A program made the position numbers and the translations under genes. Of a stretch of 64,000 nucleotides of DNA, positions 25,346 to 33,718 are shown piece after piece (the first letter of the stretch is position 1; each line of letters starts with the position of its first letter). This stretch comes from Lewinellaceae bacterium (lineage in GTDB: Bacteria; Bacteroidota; Bacteroidia; Chitinophagales; Saprospiraceae): positions 496,001-560,000 of the forward strand of contig JACJYO010000003.1 of assembly GCA_020636075.1 (NCBI GenBank). The letters run 5' to 3'. The notes below the pieces were generated by a model that did no database searches, was not told the DNA's origin, and was given only the letters and a program-made list of their open reading frames with translations.

Positions 25346-26755
25346 TCAGTCCTCTAGCTTTCGCAGCAGCCACTCCCGCTCTGCTACAAACTGCGCAGCC
25401 CGTATCTGCGTTGCCAATTGTGTGCTGGCAGCTGACGCCTGCCTGCTAATTCGCATTAGTTTTTTAGTAAACCGGATCAGGCTCAGATAGCCCTCGCGGT
25501 GGTAGCCCAGGTCTTTTTGTCGCCGCAAATACGAGCGAAAACTATCCAGCAGCGAATACAGCGCGGCCCATTCCTCCAGTTCAAAATAGCTGCGCAACAG
25601 CATCTTTCGCACATCCAGGTTGATGAACACTTCGCTAAATTCGACTTCGCGCAACAATTCCAATACGTTGGAGTAATTCCCCTGTCGGAAATGAAGCCCG
25701 GCTTGGCAATACCGATGAATATTTTCCCGGTCGGCTTCCGGAAGCAGGTACCGGTAATCTTCGATGAAAACCTGGGCCCAGGCTGTATCGCCAGCCAGTT
25801 GGGCCAGGTTAAAAATATTGATGAAAGTGTATCGCGGCAGACGCCCTTCATCGGCCAAAACACCTTGTTTCAGTGCAGCCCGGTAGAGATCCAGGGCCAG
25901 GCGCGTGTAGGTGGATTCGCCGCGGTTGTGGCGGCGGATCGCGAAATTGATGGCCGACATAAATACGTCGCGGGCTTCTGGCGGCGGCAACAGTTGCACA
26001 TTCCGGAGCAGCAGTTGGTGGAGTTTTAAAAATTGTTGTTCATCGGCATTGTCGCGCAAGGCCAGCAGGCTCTGGTGCAGTAGTGCAAGCGTTGGCATTT
26101 CGGCCTCAGGCATTGCTGCTGCCGCGTCCAGGACGGCTTCTGAGAGCGGCAGCCGGTAGTTGGCGCCGGCAGCGCTTACGGCGCGGGCCGACTCCACGGT
26201 GCAAGCCCAGCGCAGGTTTTCCAGCATAAAAAAATTAGCCAGTGCAGCGCCGGCATCGGGCGCCAGTGCATGTGCATTGCGGGTACGCATGGCCTCCCAG
26301 GCAAAGCGCTCGGTAAGCAGTCCGTATTCGTGCAGGTAAAATTCGGCGTTGCGGTAGGGGCTATCACTGTGCTGCCGGGTTGCCTGCCGGAGCCGTCGCT
26401 CGAACAGTTGCGCTATGCCCCGGCGGCGCAGTGCCCGGCATTGACGGAGTTGCAGCAGGGCTTCATCTGACTGAATTTCTTCCAAGGCAAAATAGCGCTC
26501 GACCAATTGGGCCAGGTAATTAAAAATGTGATTGAGACGGAGGTTGTCGTAGGCATCGCCCGGAAACAGACGGGCGTATGCCGTTTGTTTGTTGAACTGT
26601 TGAAAATCGGTCGGCCGACACTCCAGCAGGTAATCGTACAACAGCAATACGTCTTCGCGGCGGTTGAAGTAGGGCGATTGCAGGAATTTGCGCAGGCGCG
26701 GCAGGTCGTTCGGGCTCAATGCGCGGAGCAGTTGAAAGAGAAAATCGTTGGGCAT
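25346..26755 (-). CDS. SPYFN-family helical protein, copy 1
   Basis: The 469-residue protein has no signal peptide and is predicted to be alpha-helical throughout, perhaps a solenoid of TPR-like hairpins (many Leu/Ala/Arg-rich helices of about 15-20 residues). The N-terminus has the motif 'LRKFLQSPYFNRREDVLLLY' at about residues 21-40, and the C-terminus ends 'EREWLLRKLED'. A second copy in this window (56858-58303) has 'LRLFLCSPYFN' and ends 'SREWLLEKVLE'. The two are clearly paralogues. I remember this as a multi-copy family of Saprospiria-like bacteria but know no function. It is divergent from a T9SS-exported protein, as is the second copy. Starts are 183 bp apart across a palindromic spacer. 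Confidence 0.8.
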   Translation of the reverse strand: MPNDFLFQLLRALSPNDLPRLRKFLQSPYFNRREDVLLLYDYLLECRPTDFQQFNKQTAYARLFPGDAYDNLRLNHIFNYLAQLVERYFALEEIQSDEALLQLRQCRALRRRGIAQLFERRLRQATRQHSDSPYRNAEFYLHEYGLLTERFAWEAMRTRNAHALAPDAGAALANFFMLENLRWACTVESARAVSAAGANYRLPLSEAVLDAAAAMPEAEMPTLALLHQSLLALRDNADEQQFLKLHQLLLRNVQLLPPPEARDVFMSAINFAIRRHNRGESTYTRLALDLYRAALKQGVLADEGRLPRYTFINIFNLAQLAGDTAWAQVFIEDYRYLLPEADRENIHRYCQAGLHFRQGNYSNVLELLREVEFSEVFINLDVRKMLLRSYFELEEWAALYSLLDSFRSYLRRQKDLGYHREGYLSLIRFTKKLMRISRQASAASTQLATQIRAAQFVAEREWLLRKLED

Positions 26756-26810
26756 TTTGGTGATAATTTGAATTTTTAAGCACCTAAAATAATACCGTTA
26801 TGTTTGATTT

Positions 26811-26845
26811 TACTCGTCCTACGACTTTAAGTCGTAGGACGAGTA
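26811..26845. repeat. 35-bp palindrome in the divergent spacer
   Basis: Two perfect 17-bp arms (TACTCGTCCTACGACTT and its complement) flank a single central T. As RNA it would fold to a hairpin in both directions. It lies between two divergent genes, where a terminator has no obvious use. That leaves a repeated palindromic element or a dimeric operator as possibilities. Confidence 0.85.
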
Positions 26846-26938
26846 GGTTCAATCCAAAAACAAAACTCCGATAACCCGCTTTTTTTGTACCAAAAAAATT
26901 GCCCGGGGGGCTGCACCTTTGTTCAAAATCTAACACTC

Positions 26939-29809
26939 ATGAAACAGGTCTATTCGCTTACCCGTGCATTCCGGCTGATCTGCGTCGCTGCTATTTTTAT
27001 TTATCTGGCTGCAAATGCGGGATATGGGCAAGGCTTGTTTCGGCAATACGACTTTGCCCAGAGCGGGTTTTTCGGCAAACACATCGAAGAACTCCCCGAC
27101 GGCAACTACCGGGTCGTATTCAACAATCTGGGCACGTTCTACGGCTCGGGCGCGTTTCGCCATATCATGCTCACCACCAATACCCTTGGAGAAATCATTG
27201 ACAGCCAGCAGGTAAATTTTACCGGCGAACTCGCGTTCTGGTTGAACGATATGACCTTCGTGCAGCCCAGGCAGGATTGGATGCAGGGCGACAGTGCGTT
27301 TACCCTGAGCAAAATCAATTTACAAGGCGACACGTTGTGGTCCACCCCATTCATTTTGCCGTCCGGATATTACATCATGGTGTGGAGCCATGCCGAGCGA
27401 GACGCGGCTGGCAATGTCTGGCTTGCCGGAGTATGGTTCAACGGTGCTGTAGGTGGCGATGTCACGCGCCTGGTTTTGGTGAAAGTGGCATTGGATGGTC
27501 AGCTGCTTTGGACTAAGGTGTTTCCACCAACTCAAATGTCCACAGGTATCCTGGAAGGTAGCGTGAAATTCAGCATTACTCCTGACCAGGATTGCATTCT
27601 GAAGTATGCTTCGGAATCGCTCTTGGGAGGGTATGGTACCGATTTATTGTATATCAATACATCTGGTGAATTAATTTGGCAACAATACTTTACAGATTCA
27701 TATACACCCAGTGGAATTTATGATTTTAAGGTCAAACCCGATAAAACCTCCCTGTTACTTGGAAGTTTTGGAGACAAAATTACCGGCCTGGACTCCGTTG
27801 GGAATATCATTTTCACAAAATCGAAAATCGGCTCTTTACCCGCCACAGCCGAACCCTATTCCGCCATTGCCACGCAGGATGGGAATTGGGTGGTGGCCGG
27901 CCGGATTATAGACCCACCTTATCCTTTATTTACGGCAAAATTGTCGGCTTCAGGGGAAGTCATATGGACGAAGCTATACCAGATCACCACAGTCGGGCCC
28001 TATTGCGGCGTCGAAACTGCCGAAGGCGACTTGCTTTGGGCAGGCGGGCCACCCTTCCTGATTCGCATGGACTCCAATGGCGTGATCTTCAAAAACCACC
28101 TCGCCGGCCGCCTTGCTTTCGATGCCGATGTGGACTGTGCCGTGCAATCCAATGAATCCGGCATCCCCAATTGGCTGCTCAAACTCGAAGGCACCGGCAA
28201 TACGCAGTATGCAGTAGCCGAACCGGATGGCAGTTACTACTTCGCACAGGTGGACACCGGCCAGCAAGCGCTTACGCCGATCGTACAAAACTACCTGTGG
28301 GAAAGTTGCCAGTTGCCTTATTCGGGATATATCCCGCCCGATTCCTCCGATTATACCCTGACGGTTGATGCGCCGGTGCAATCTGCTTTCGACTGCCCGG
28401 TTATGACGGTCGATCTCGCCGCACCTTTTCTGCGGTATTGCGTCAATAATACCTACGCTATCCGTTGCTGCAACTACGGCAATCAAACCGCAGCCGATGC
28501 ATACGTTGAAGTATACCTTCCGCCACATTTGCTGGTACAAGGGGCTTCGGCGCCATTCACCCAAAACGGACAACAATTGACCTTCGAACTCGGCGACGTT
28601 AACCCCTTCGAATGCATCGACATCCAGTTGGTTGTCAAACCCGATTGCGATTCCACGGAGCTCGGTCAATCCATGTGTGTGAGTGCGCATATTTTCCCCG
28701 ACAGCTTGTGCGGAACGATTCCGGGCTGGTCGGGCGCGCTCATCGAAGTGTCGGCTGCCTGCGATGGCGACAGTGTGCGTTTTGAAATTCAAAACACCGG
28801 CAACGCACCCACCAGCCAGCCCCTCGATTTTATCGTGATCGATGACCACGTGATGACCTTACAGGGCACCTTCGACCTGCTTGCCCAGGCATCCCATACC
28901 GAAGCCTTTCCGGCGGATGGCAGCACCTGGCGGCTGCTGGCCGAGCAGGAGCCCAACGCGCCGGGCGCTTCGATACCCTCGGTGGCCGTGGAAGGTTGCA
29001 TGGCGGGCAACGGCGGATTCACGACAGGGCTTATCCTGCAATGGCCCAACGAAAACGGCTCGCCCTTTTGGGAGCGCGATTGCCATGAAATTGTTGGTTC
29101 CTTCGATCCCAATGCCAAACAGGCCGCTCCGGCTGGCGTGGCTGATATGCATTGGATCAAACCCAATACGCCGGTGGAATACCTCATCCAATTCCAGAAT
29201 ACCGGTACCGACACTGCTTTCACTGTTGAACTCCGCGATACACTTTCGCCCTGGCTGCGGCCCGAAAGCATACGCCCCGGTGCAGCCAGCCACCCGTACA
29301 GCTGGAGCCTTTCGGGGGATGGCGTGTTGCATTTTTTATTTGAAAAAATTTTACTGCCCGACAGTACGACCAACGAAGCGGCTTCACACGGTTTCGTCAA
29401 ATTCCGGATCGAGCAACAGCCCGATTTACCCGATGGCACGCTGCTTGAAAACAGCGCGGGTATTTATTTTGACTTCAATGCGCCTGTACTTACAAACACC
29501 GTTTTTCATACCGTTGGCCGCGATTTTATTCCTACCGTCAGCGTAAATAACCCCGGTGACAAAAACCTGCCGGGCCTGGCTGTTTACCCCAATCCGGCTC
29601 GCGACGCCGCTTTTGTTTTTTTGAAAAACCAATCCCGACAGGAGGGGCGGCTCACGCTGTTCGATCTGTTGGGACGGGTGGTTTTAACCGTACAGGCAAA
29701 TAATCCGTTAATCGAAATCCATCGTCAGGGTATGGCATCTGGCGTGTACGGGTTGCAATGGGAAGGGACAGACGGCAGCGTCTTCCACTCCACGCTCATT
29801 TGGCGGTAA
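26939..29809 (+). CDS. Large secreted protein with T9SS sorting domain, partner of SPYFN copy 1
   Basis: The 956-residue product has a signal peptide (about 1-28, ending near 'GYGQ'). A region to about residue 480 contains repeated 'G-x-I/L-x-W-x-K' strands ('GEVIWTKLYQ', 'GQLLWTKVFP', 'GELIWQQYF'), suggesting a beta-propeller or similar repeat fold. Beta-sandwich modules follow. One near residues 720-870 contains 'GSFDPNAKQ' and 'YLIQFQNTGTDTA', a module common before sorting domains in Bacteroidota. The last 85 residues are a type A T9SS domain ('VYPNPARDAAFVF', 'MASGVYGLQW'). It should be surface-exposed or released. The biological role is unknown. The frame is open upstream to 26885, but the ATG at 26939 fits the signal. 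Confidence 0.88.
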   Translation: MKQVYSLTRAFRLICVAAIFIYLAANAGYGQGLFRQYDFAQSGFFGKHIEELPDGNYRVVFNNLGTFYGSGAFRHIMLTTNTLGEIIDSQQVNFTGELAFWLNDMTFVQPRQDWMQGDSAFTLSKINLQGDTLWSTPFILPSGYYIMVWSHAERDAAGNVWLAGVWFNGAVGGDVTRLVLVKVALDGQLLWTKVFPPTQMSTGILEGSVKFSITPDQDCILKYASESLLGGYGTDLLYINTSGELIWQQYFTDSYTPSGIYDFKVKPDKTSLLLGSFGDKITGLDSVGNIIFTKSKIGSLPATAEPYSAIATQDGNWVVAGRIIDPPYPLFTAKLSASGEVIWTKLYQITTVGPYCGVETAEGDLLWAGGPPFLIRMDSNGVIFKNHLAGRLAFDADVDCAVQSNESGIPNWLLKLEGTGNTQYAVAEPDGSYYFAQVDTGQQALTPIVQNYLWESCQLPYSGYIPPDSSDYTLTVDAPVQSAFDCPVMTVDLAAPFLRYCVNNTYAIRCCNYGNQTAADAYVEVYLPPHLLVQGASAPFTQNGQQLTFELGDVNPFECIDIQLVVKPDCDSTELGQSMCVSAHIFPDSLCGTIPGWSGALIEVSAACDGDSVRFEIQNTGNAPTSQPLDFIVIDDHVMTLQGTFDLLAQASHTEAFPADGSTWRLLAEQEPNAPGASIPSVAVEGCMAGNGGFTTGLILQWPNENGSPFWERDCHEIVGSFDPNAKQAAPAGVADMHWIKPNTPVEYLIQFQNTGTDTAFTVELRDTLSPWLRPESIRPGAASHPYSWSLSGDGVLHFLFEKILLPDSTTNEAASHGFVKFRIEQQPDLPDGTLLENSAGIYFDFNAPVLTNTVFHTVGRDFIPTVSVNNPGDKNLPGLAVYPNPARDAAFVFLKNQSRQEGRLTLFDLLGRVVLTVQANNPLIEIHRQGMASGVYGLQWEGTDGSVFHSTLIWR

Positions 29810-29813
29810 ACCT

Positions 29814-31076
29814 TCAGAAGCGTGTCAGCCATTCTCCCAGCCGCCACACATCCTCGAAGGAGTTGTACAGCGGCACGGGTGCCAGGCGGATCACGTTGGG
29901 CTCGCGCCAGTCGGCAATCACCCCGTTTTCGGTGAGGAAATCGTAGAGCGCCTTGCCATCATCGCCGGTGAGGGCGGAAATCTGGCAGCCGCGGGTGTCG
30001 GGATCGCGCGGGGTGATGATGCGGAACCGCTGTTGCTTGCGGTTGGCTTCATCGAGAATAAATTCCAGGTAGGCCGTTAGCTGCAGGCTTTTGGCGCGCA
30101 GCGCCTCCATGCCGGCGGCATCGAAAACATCGAGACTGGCCTTGTGTGCGGCAAAGCTAAAAATCTGGGCATTGCTGAGTTGCCAGCCTTCGGCGCCGCG
30201 CATGGGTCTGAAGCCCTTGCGCATTTTGAAACGCTCGGACTCGTCGTGTCCCCACCAACCGGCAAAGCGCGGAAGGTCCGGATTGTCGGCATGCCGTTCG
30301 TGCACAAAAGCCCCGGATGGCCCGCCGGGGCCCGAGTTCAGGTATTTGTAGCTACACCACACGGCAAAGTCGGCGCCCCAATCGTGCAGTCGCAAGGGCA
30401 AATTTCCGGCAGCGTGCGCCAGATCAAAACCGGCGTAGGCACCCGTACGGTGTGCCGCCTGCGTGATAGCCGCCAGGTCGTAAAACTGGCCAGTGTAGTA
30501 GTTGACACCACCGAAGAGCACGAGTGCCGTTTTGGCGCCTTCTTTTTCAATAATGGAAATAATATCCTCCGTGCGCAACGTGTCTTCACCCGGGCGGGGC
30601 GCCACTTCCACGATTGCCTCGGCAGGGTCGAAGCCATGCCAGCGCACCTGGGTTTCGAGGGCATACTGATCGCTGGGGAATGCTCCGGCTTCCATGATGA
30701 TTTTGTAGCGCTCCCGGGTAGGCCGGTAAAACGAAACCATCATGAGGTGCAAGTTGACGGTGAGGGTATTCATCACCACGACTTCGTGGTTTTGGGCGCC
30801 GACCAGCCGTGCCGTTTGCTCCGTCAGAAATTTGTGGTAATACATCCAGGGCATGGCGCCGCGAAAATGCCCTTCCACACCGTAGGTAGCCCACTGGTCG
30901 AGTTCGGCCAGCAGAGCGGGGCGCACGGTTTTGGGCTGCAGCCCCAGGGAGTTGCCGCAGAAATAAAGCACAGGCCGGTTTTGGTGTTGGGGGAAAAGGA
31001 ATTGATCGCGGTAATGGCGCAGGGGGTCTTGTGCGTCTTGTTTTTGGGCGAAGTCGAGGGTGTTTGTCAGGTGCAT
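29814..31076 (-). CDS. kynU: Kynureninase
   Basis: The 420-residue protein is a PLP-dependent fold-type I enzyme that cleaves kynurenine or 3-hydroxykynurenine to anthranilate or 3-hydroxyanthranilate plus alanine. Family features are 'LYFCGNSLGLQPK' near residue 37, 'MNTLTVNLHLMM', 'GFDLAHAAGN', and the PLP-binding Lys in 'WCSYKYLNSGPGG'. 'FRPMRGAEGWQLSNAQIF' follows. Length is normal. It is the last gene of a minus-strand run and ends 4 bp from the convergent secreted-protein gene. The cyclase-family hydrolase at 47.6 kb could be the kynurenine formamidase of the same pathway, but no tryptophan 2,3-dioxygenase is in view. Confidence 0.95.
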   Translation of the reverse strand: MHLTNTLDFAQKQDAQDPLRHYRDQFLFPQHQNRPVLYFCGNSLGLQPKTVRPALLAELDQWATYGVEGHFRGAMPWMYYHKFLTEQTARLVGAQNHEVVVMNTLTVNLHLMMVSFYRPTRERYKIIMEAGAFPSDQYALETQVRWHGFDPAEAIVEVAPRPGEDTLRTEDIISIIEKEGAKTALVLFGGVNYYTGQFYDLAAITQAAHRTGAYAGFDLAHAAGNLPLRLHDWGADFAVWCSYKYLNSGPGGPSGAFVHERHADNPDLPRFAGWWGHDESERFKMRKGFRPMRGAEGWQLSNAQIFSFAAHKASLDVFDAAGMEALRAKSLQLTAYLEFILDEANRKQQRFRIITPRDPDTRGCQISALTGDDGKALYDFLTENGVIADWREPNVIRLAPVPLYNSFEDVWRLGEWLTRF

Positions 31077-31207
31077 GTGTTTATCCTTTGAGCACGAGCA
31101 GTCGGTGACTATTTTTTAAAATGCAAGTATCGGGATTTGTCGGCGACAAGAAGGCGGCTGCGGTGTAGCGGTGGCATTTTACCCCACAATCTTCAATCTC
31201 CTGGAAT

Positions 31208-33598
31208 TCAATCCTCCACAAAATACATATCCACCAAACCCTTGTTGTGCACCTCCTTTTTACCCCGGTAGGTGCAGGTATACTGATGCTCGATGGCCGA
31301 GCGGGTAGCGCCGGAAATATTGATGCGCCCGGGTTCGCCGAGCTCTTCCAGGCGGGCAGCCAGGTTGACGGCATCGCCCCAGACGTCGTAAGCAAATTTG
31401 TTTTTGCCAACTACACCGGCGATCACCGGGCCGGTATGGACACCTATACGCATTTCGCGAAAAACGGCATCAGGGTTTGTTGCATTTCGTTTTTTCAGCC
31501 ATTCGACCATTTCACGGGCTGCGTTTACGGCATCAAGCGGATGGGTGTTATTGGGCACGGGAAGGCCGCCCACGCACATGTAGGCATCGCCGATGGTTTT
31601 GATTTTTTCCAGACCATATTTTTCACAAATCTCGTCGAAGCCCAGAAAGCAGGCGTTGAGCTCGTCAATGAGCCGTTCCGGAGTGAGCGATGCAGACAGG
31701 CTGGTAAAATTTAGAAAATCGGTGAACAGGACCGTCGCTGCTTCGTAGAGCCGGGGGGTTGCGTAACCCTGGCTGCGGAGTTCCTGCGCCACCTCATCGG
31801 GCAGGATATTGAGGAGCAGGCGGTCGCTCTTTTGCCGTTCTTCTTCGATCTGTTCTTTTTGGGCTTCAATTTTGTGGTTTTTCGCCGCCAGGCGCCGGCT
31901 CGATCGGCGGGCTAACCACCAGGCGAGCCCCAACAACGCGAGAATGACCATGCCCAGGCTACCTACACCGTAGACAAAGCGCCGGAAACTTTCCTGTTCA
32001 CTTTGCTGGTATTCCTGGTCGCGGCGCAGTTGTTCCACGCTCACGCTGTCGGCTAGTCGTTTTGCCCGGTCAATCTGTTCCTGTTGTCGGAGGCCGGCAA
32101 TCAGGCGCTCTTGTTTCTCCGCATCCAATTGTTGGGCAGCCAGCCGGAGTTGCTGGTTGGCTTGCAAGGCCAGGAGGGTTTGCTCCCGAAGTTTGGACTG
32201 GTCGACATCCTTCTGGGCCTGAAGCAAGCGCACTTCGTCTTCGCGGCGCTGTCGATCCAGTTCCAGGTTTTCATTCATGAGTTTCAGGCGCTCCTGCTCG
32301 TAGCGGGACTGCTGTAGCTCCAGGTCTTTGAAATTTTGCCGGGTAATCAGGTATTTGATCTGCCCTTCCGCTTCACTGAGCAGGGCGCGTTGGCGGTCGA
32401 TGCGCTGCTGTCGGGTCTGGTCGCGCAGCCGGATGGAATCGTTCAGAATCAGATATTGCTGATACGCATCGAAGGCGTTTTCAAAATCGTACAACTGGTA
32501 ATAAATATCGGCGGATGTGCGGTAGCAACGCGCCAATAGTTCACTTTGCTTTGTGTTCTTAGCCAGTTGAATTGCCTCGTTGTTGTGCGTCAGGGCATTG
32601 TACACATCGCGGTTGCTGAAGTAAACACCGGCAATCAGATGCTCCAGGCTGGCTATGGAAGGCCAGTCATTTTGTTTATTCAGTTCGCGCCTTGCCCGCA
32701 GCAGATATTCAATGCCGGCCTTGCTGTCGCCAAGATTATGCAGGGCAATCCCGATGTTGGCATACACCACCTGAATATGGTCGCAATTGATGTATTCGCA
32801 TTGCAGTTCAGCTTTGCGGAAATACTCCAGCGCGCGTTTGTAGTCGCGCAGCACGGTGTACTGCTTGCCCATGTTATTGTACATCACAGCACGGTCTTCG
32901 GGGTAGCCATTGTATTCAATGATGTCTTCAATGGCCAGGTAGTAAAACAGTCCTTTGCCGGGGTTGCCGTGGTCGCTGTAGGAATTGGCCAGCTTCTGGT
33001 ATATTTTGACCAGGCTGGAAAAATTATTCGTCTCTTTATAATACCGGATCAGGTCCTTATAAATCACCTCGGCGCTGTCGTATTGCATATTGGATAAACA
33101 GGCGTCGGCCGCTTTTTCCATGGTGGGATAGTCTTCCGGTTCGAGGGTGAGTGCTTTCCGGTAATAGCGCCGCGCCTGCTCATATAGTTTTTCTTTGAGG
33201 AAAAGGTCACCCAGGCCGCGGTATACCTCCAGGAGCGCCGACTTGTCCAAAACCAGGGGGTTGGAAACGCCGCCCGGATTCAATTTTTCTTCCGCTTCCA
33301 AAAAATATTGGAGGGCTTCTTCGGTGCGGTCTGTGCGGGCGCAAATCTGACCCAGCAAAATAGATGCGCGTACGGTACCGCCATCGTAACGCAAGTCGCG
33401 CGCAATGCGCAAACTTTGACTCGCCAGGGCATATTTTTCGGTCTCGGAGACTGACGCCCTGGCGCGGCTTAGCAGATCGTCAATTTCAATGGTGGAATGC
33501 TCCAATTCTTCCAGGCTCTGGGCCGGGAGTGAAACAGCCAGGCCCCCAAAAAGGAACATTGGCAATATCAGGCACATGGAACGGAATAAAGGAGGCAT
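31208..33598 (-). CDS. TPR-containing class III adenylate cyclase
   Basis: The 796-residue protein starts with a signal peptide (about 1-27). It has a large periplasmic region of TPR repeats (about 70-400) and a Gln/Arg/Leu-rich coiled coil (about 405-525). A transmembrane helix follows (about 540-560), then a short coiled coil and a C-terminal catalytic domain (about 615-796). Metal-binding Asp residues stand in 'LFTDFLNFT' (Asp627) and 'TIGDAYM' (Asp671). The base-selecting pair is Lys667 and Asp738, the adenine type, so cAMP is the predicted product. 'VWGDAVNLAARLE' carries the transition-state Asn/Arg. Periplasmic TPRs may sense an envelope signal (inference). It is 120 bp downstream of the GH92 gene and 131 bp upstream of kynU on the same strand. 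Confidence 0.92.
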   Translation of the reverse strand: MPPLFRSMCLILPMFLFGGLAVSLPAQSLEELEHSTIEIDDLLSRARASVSETEKYALASQSLRIARDLRYDGGTVRASILLGQICARTDRTEEALQYFLEAEEKLNPGGVSNPLVLDKSALLEVYRGLGDLFLKEKLYEQARRYYRKALTLEPEDYPTMEKAADACLSNMQYDSAEVIYKDLIRYYKETNNFSSLVKIYQKLANSYSDHGNPGKGLFYYLAIEDIIEYNGYPEDRAVMYNNMGKQYTVLRDYKRALEYFRKAELQCEYINCDHIQVVYANIGIALHNLGDSKAGIEYLLRARRELNKQNDWPSIASLEHLIAGVYFSNRDVYNALTHNNEAIQLAKNTKQSELLARCYRTSADIYYQLYDFENAFDAYQQYLILNDSIRLRDQTRQQRIDRQRALLSEAEGQIKYLITRQNFKDLELQQSRYEQERLKLMNENLELDRQRREDEVRLLQAQKDVDQSKLREQTLLALQANQQLRLAAQQLDAEKQERLIAGLRQQEQIDRAKRLADSVSVEQLRRDQEYQQSEQESFRRFVYGVGSLGMVILALLGLAWWLARRSSRRLAAKNHKIEAQKEQIEEERQKSDRLLLNILPDEVAQELRSQGYATPRLYEAATVLFTDFLNFTSLSASLTPERLIDELNACFLGFDEICEKYGLEKIKTIGDAYMCVGGLPVPNNTHPLDAVNAAREMVEWLKKRNATNPDAVFREMRIGVHTGPVIAGVVGKNKFAYDVWGDAVNLAARLEELGEPGRINISGATRSAIEHQYTCTYRGKKEVHNKGLVDMYFVED

Positions 33599-33718
33599 CT
33601 CACAAAGTTGATAAAAACTCGCTGCTTCGCTGGAAAATTGGGCCGTAATCTTGGAATGCTTTCATAACGCCGACTTAGAGGCTACCATATAAAAACTGGG
33701 AATGTTAAATGTTTTGCC

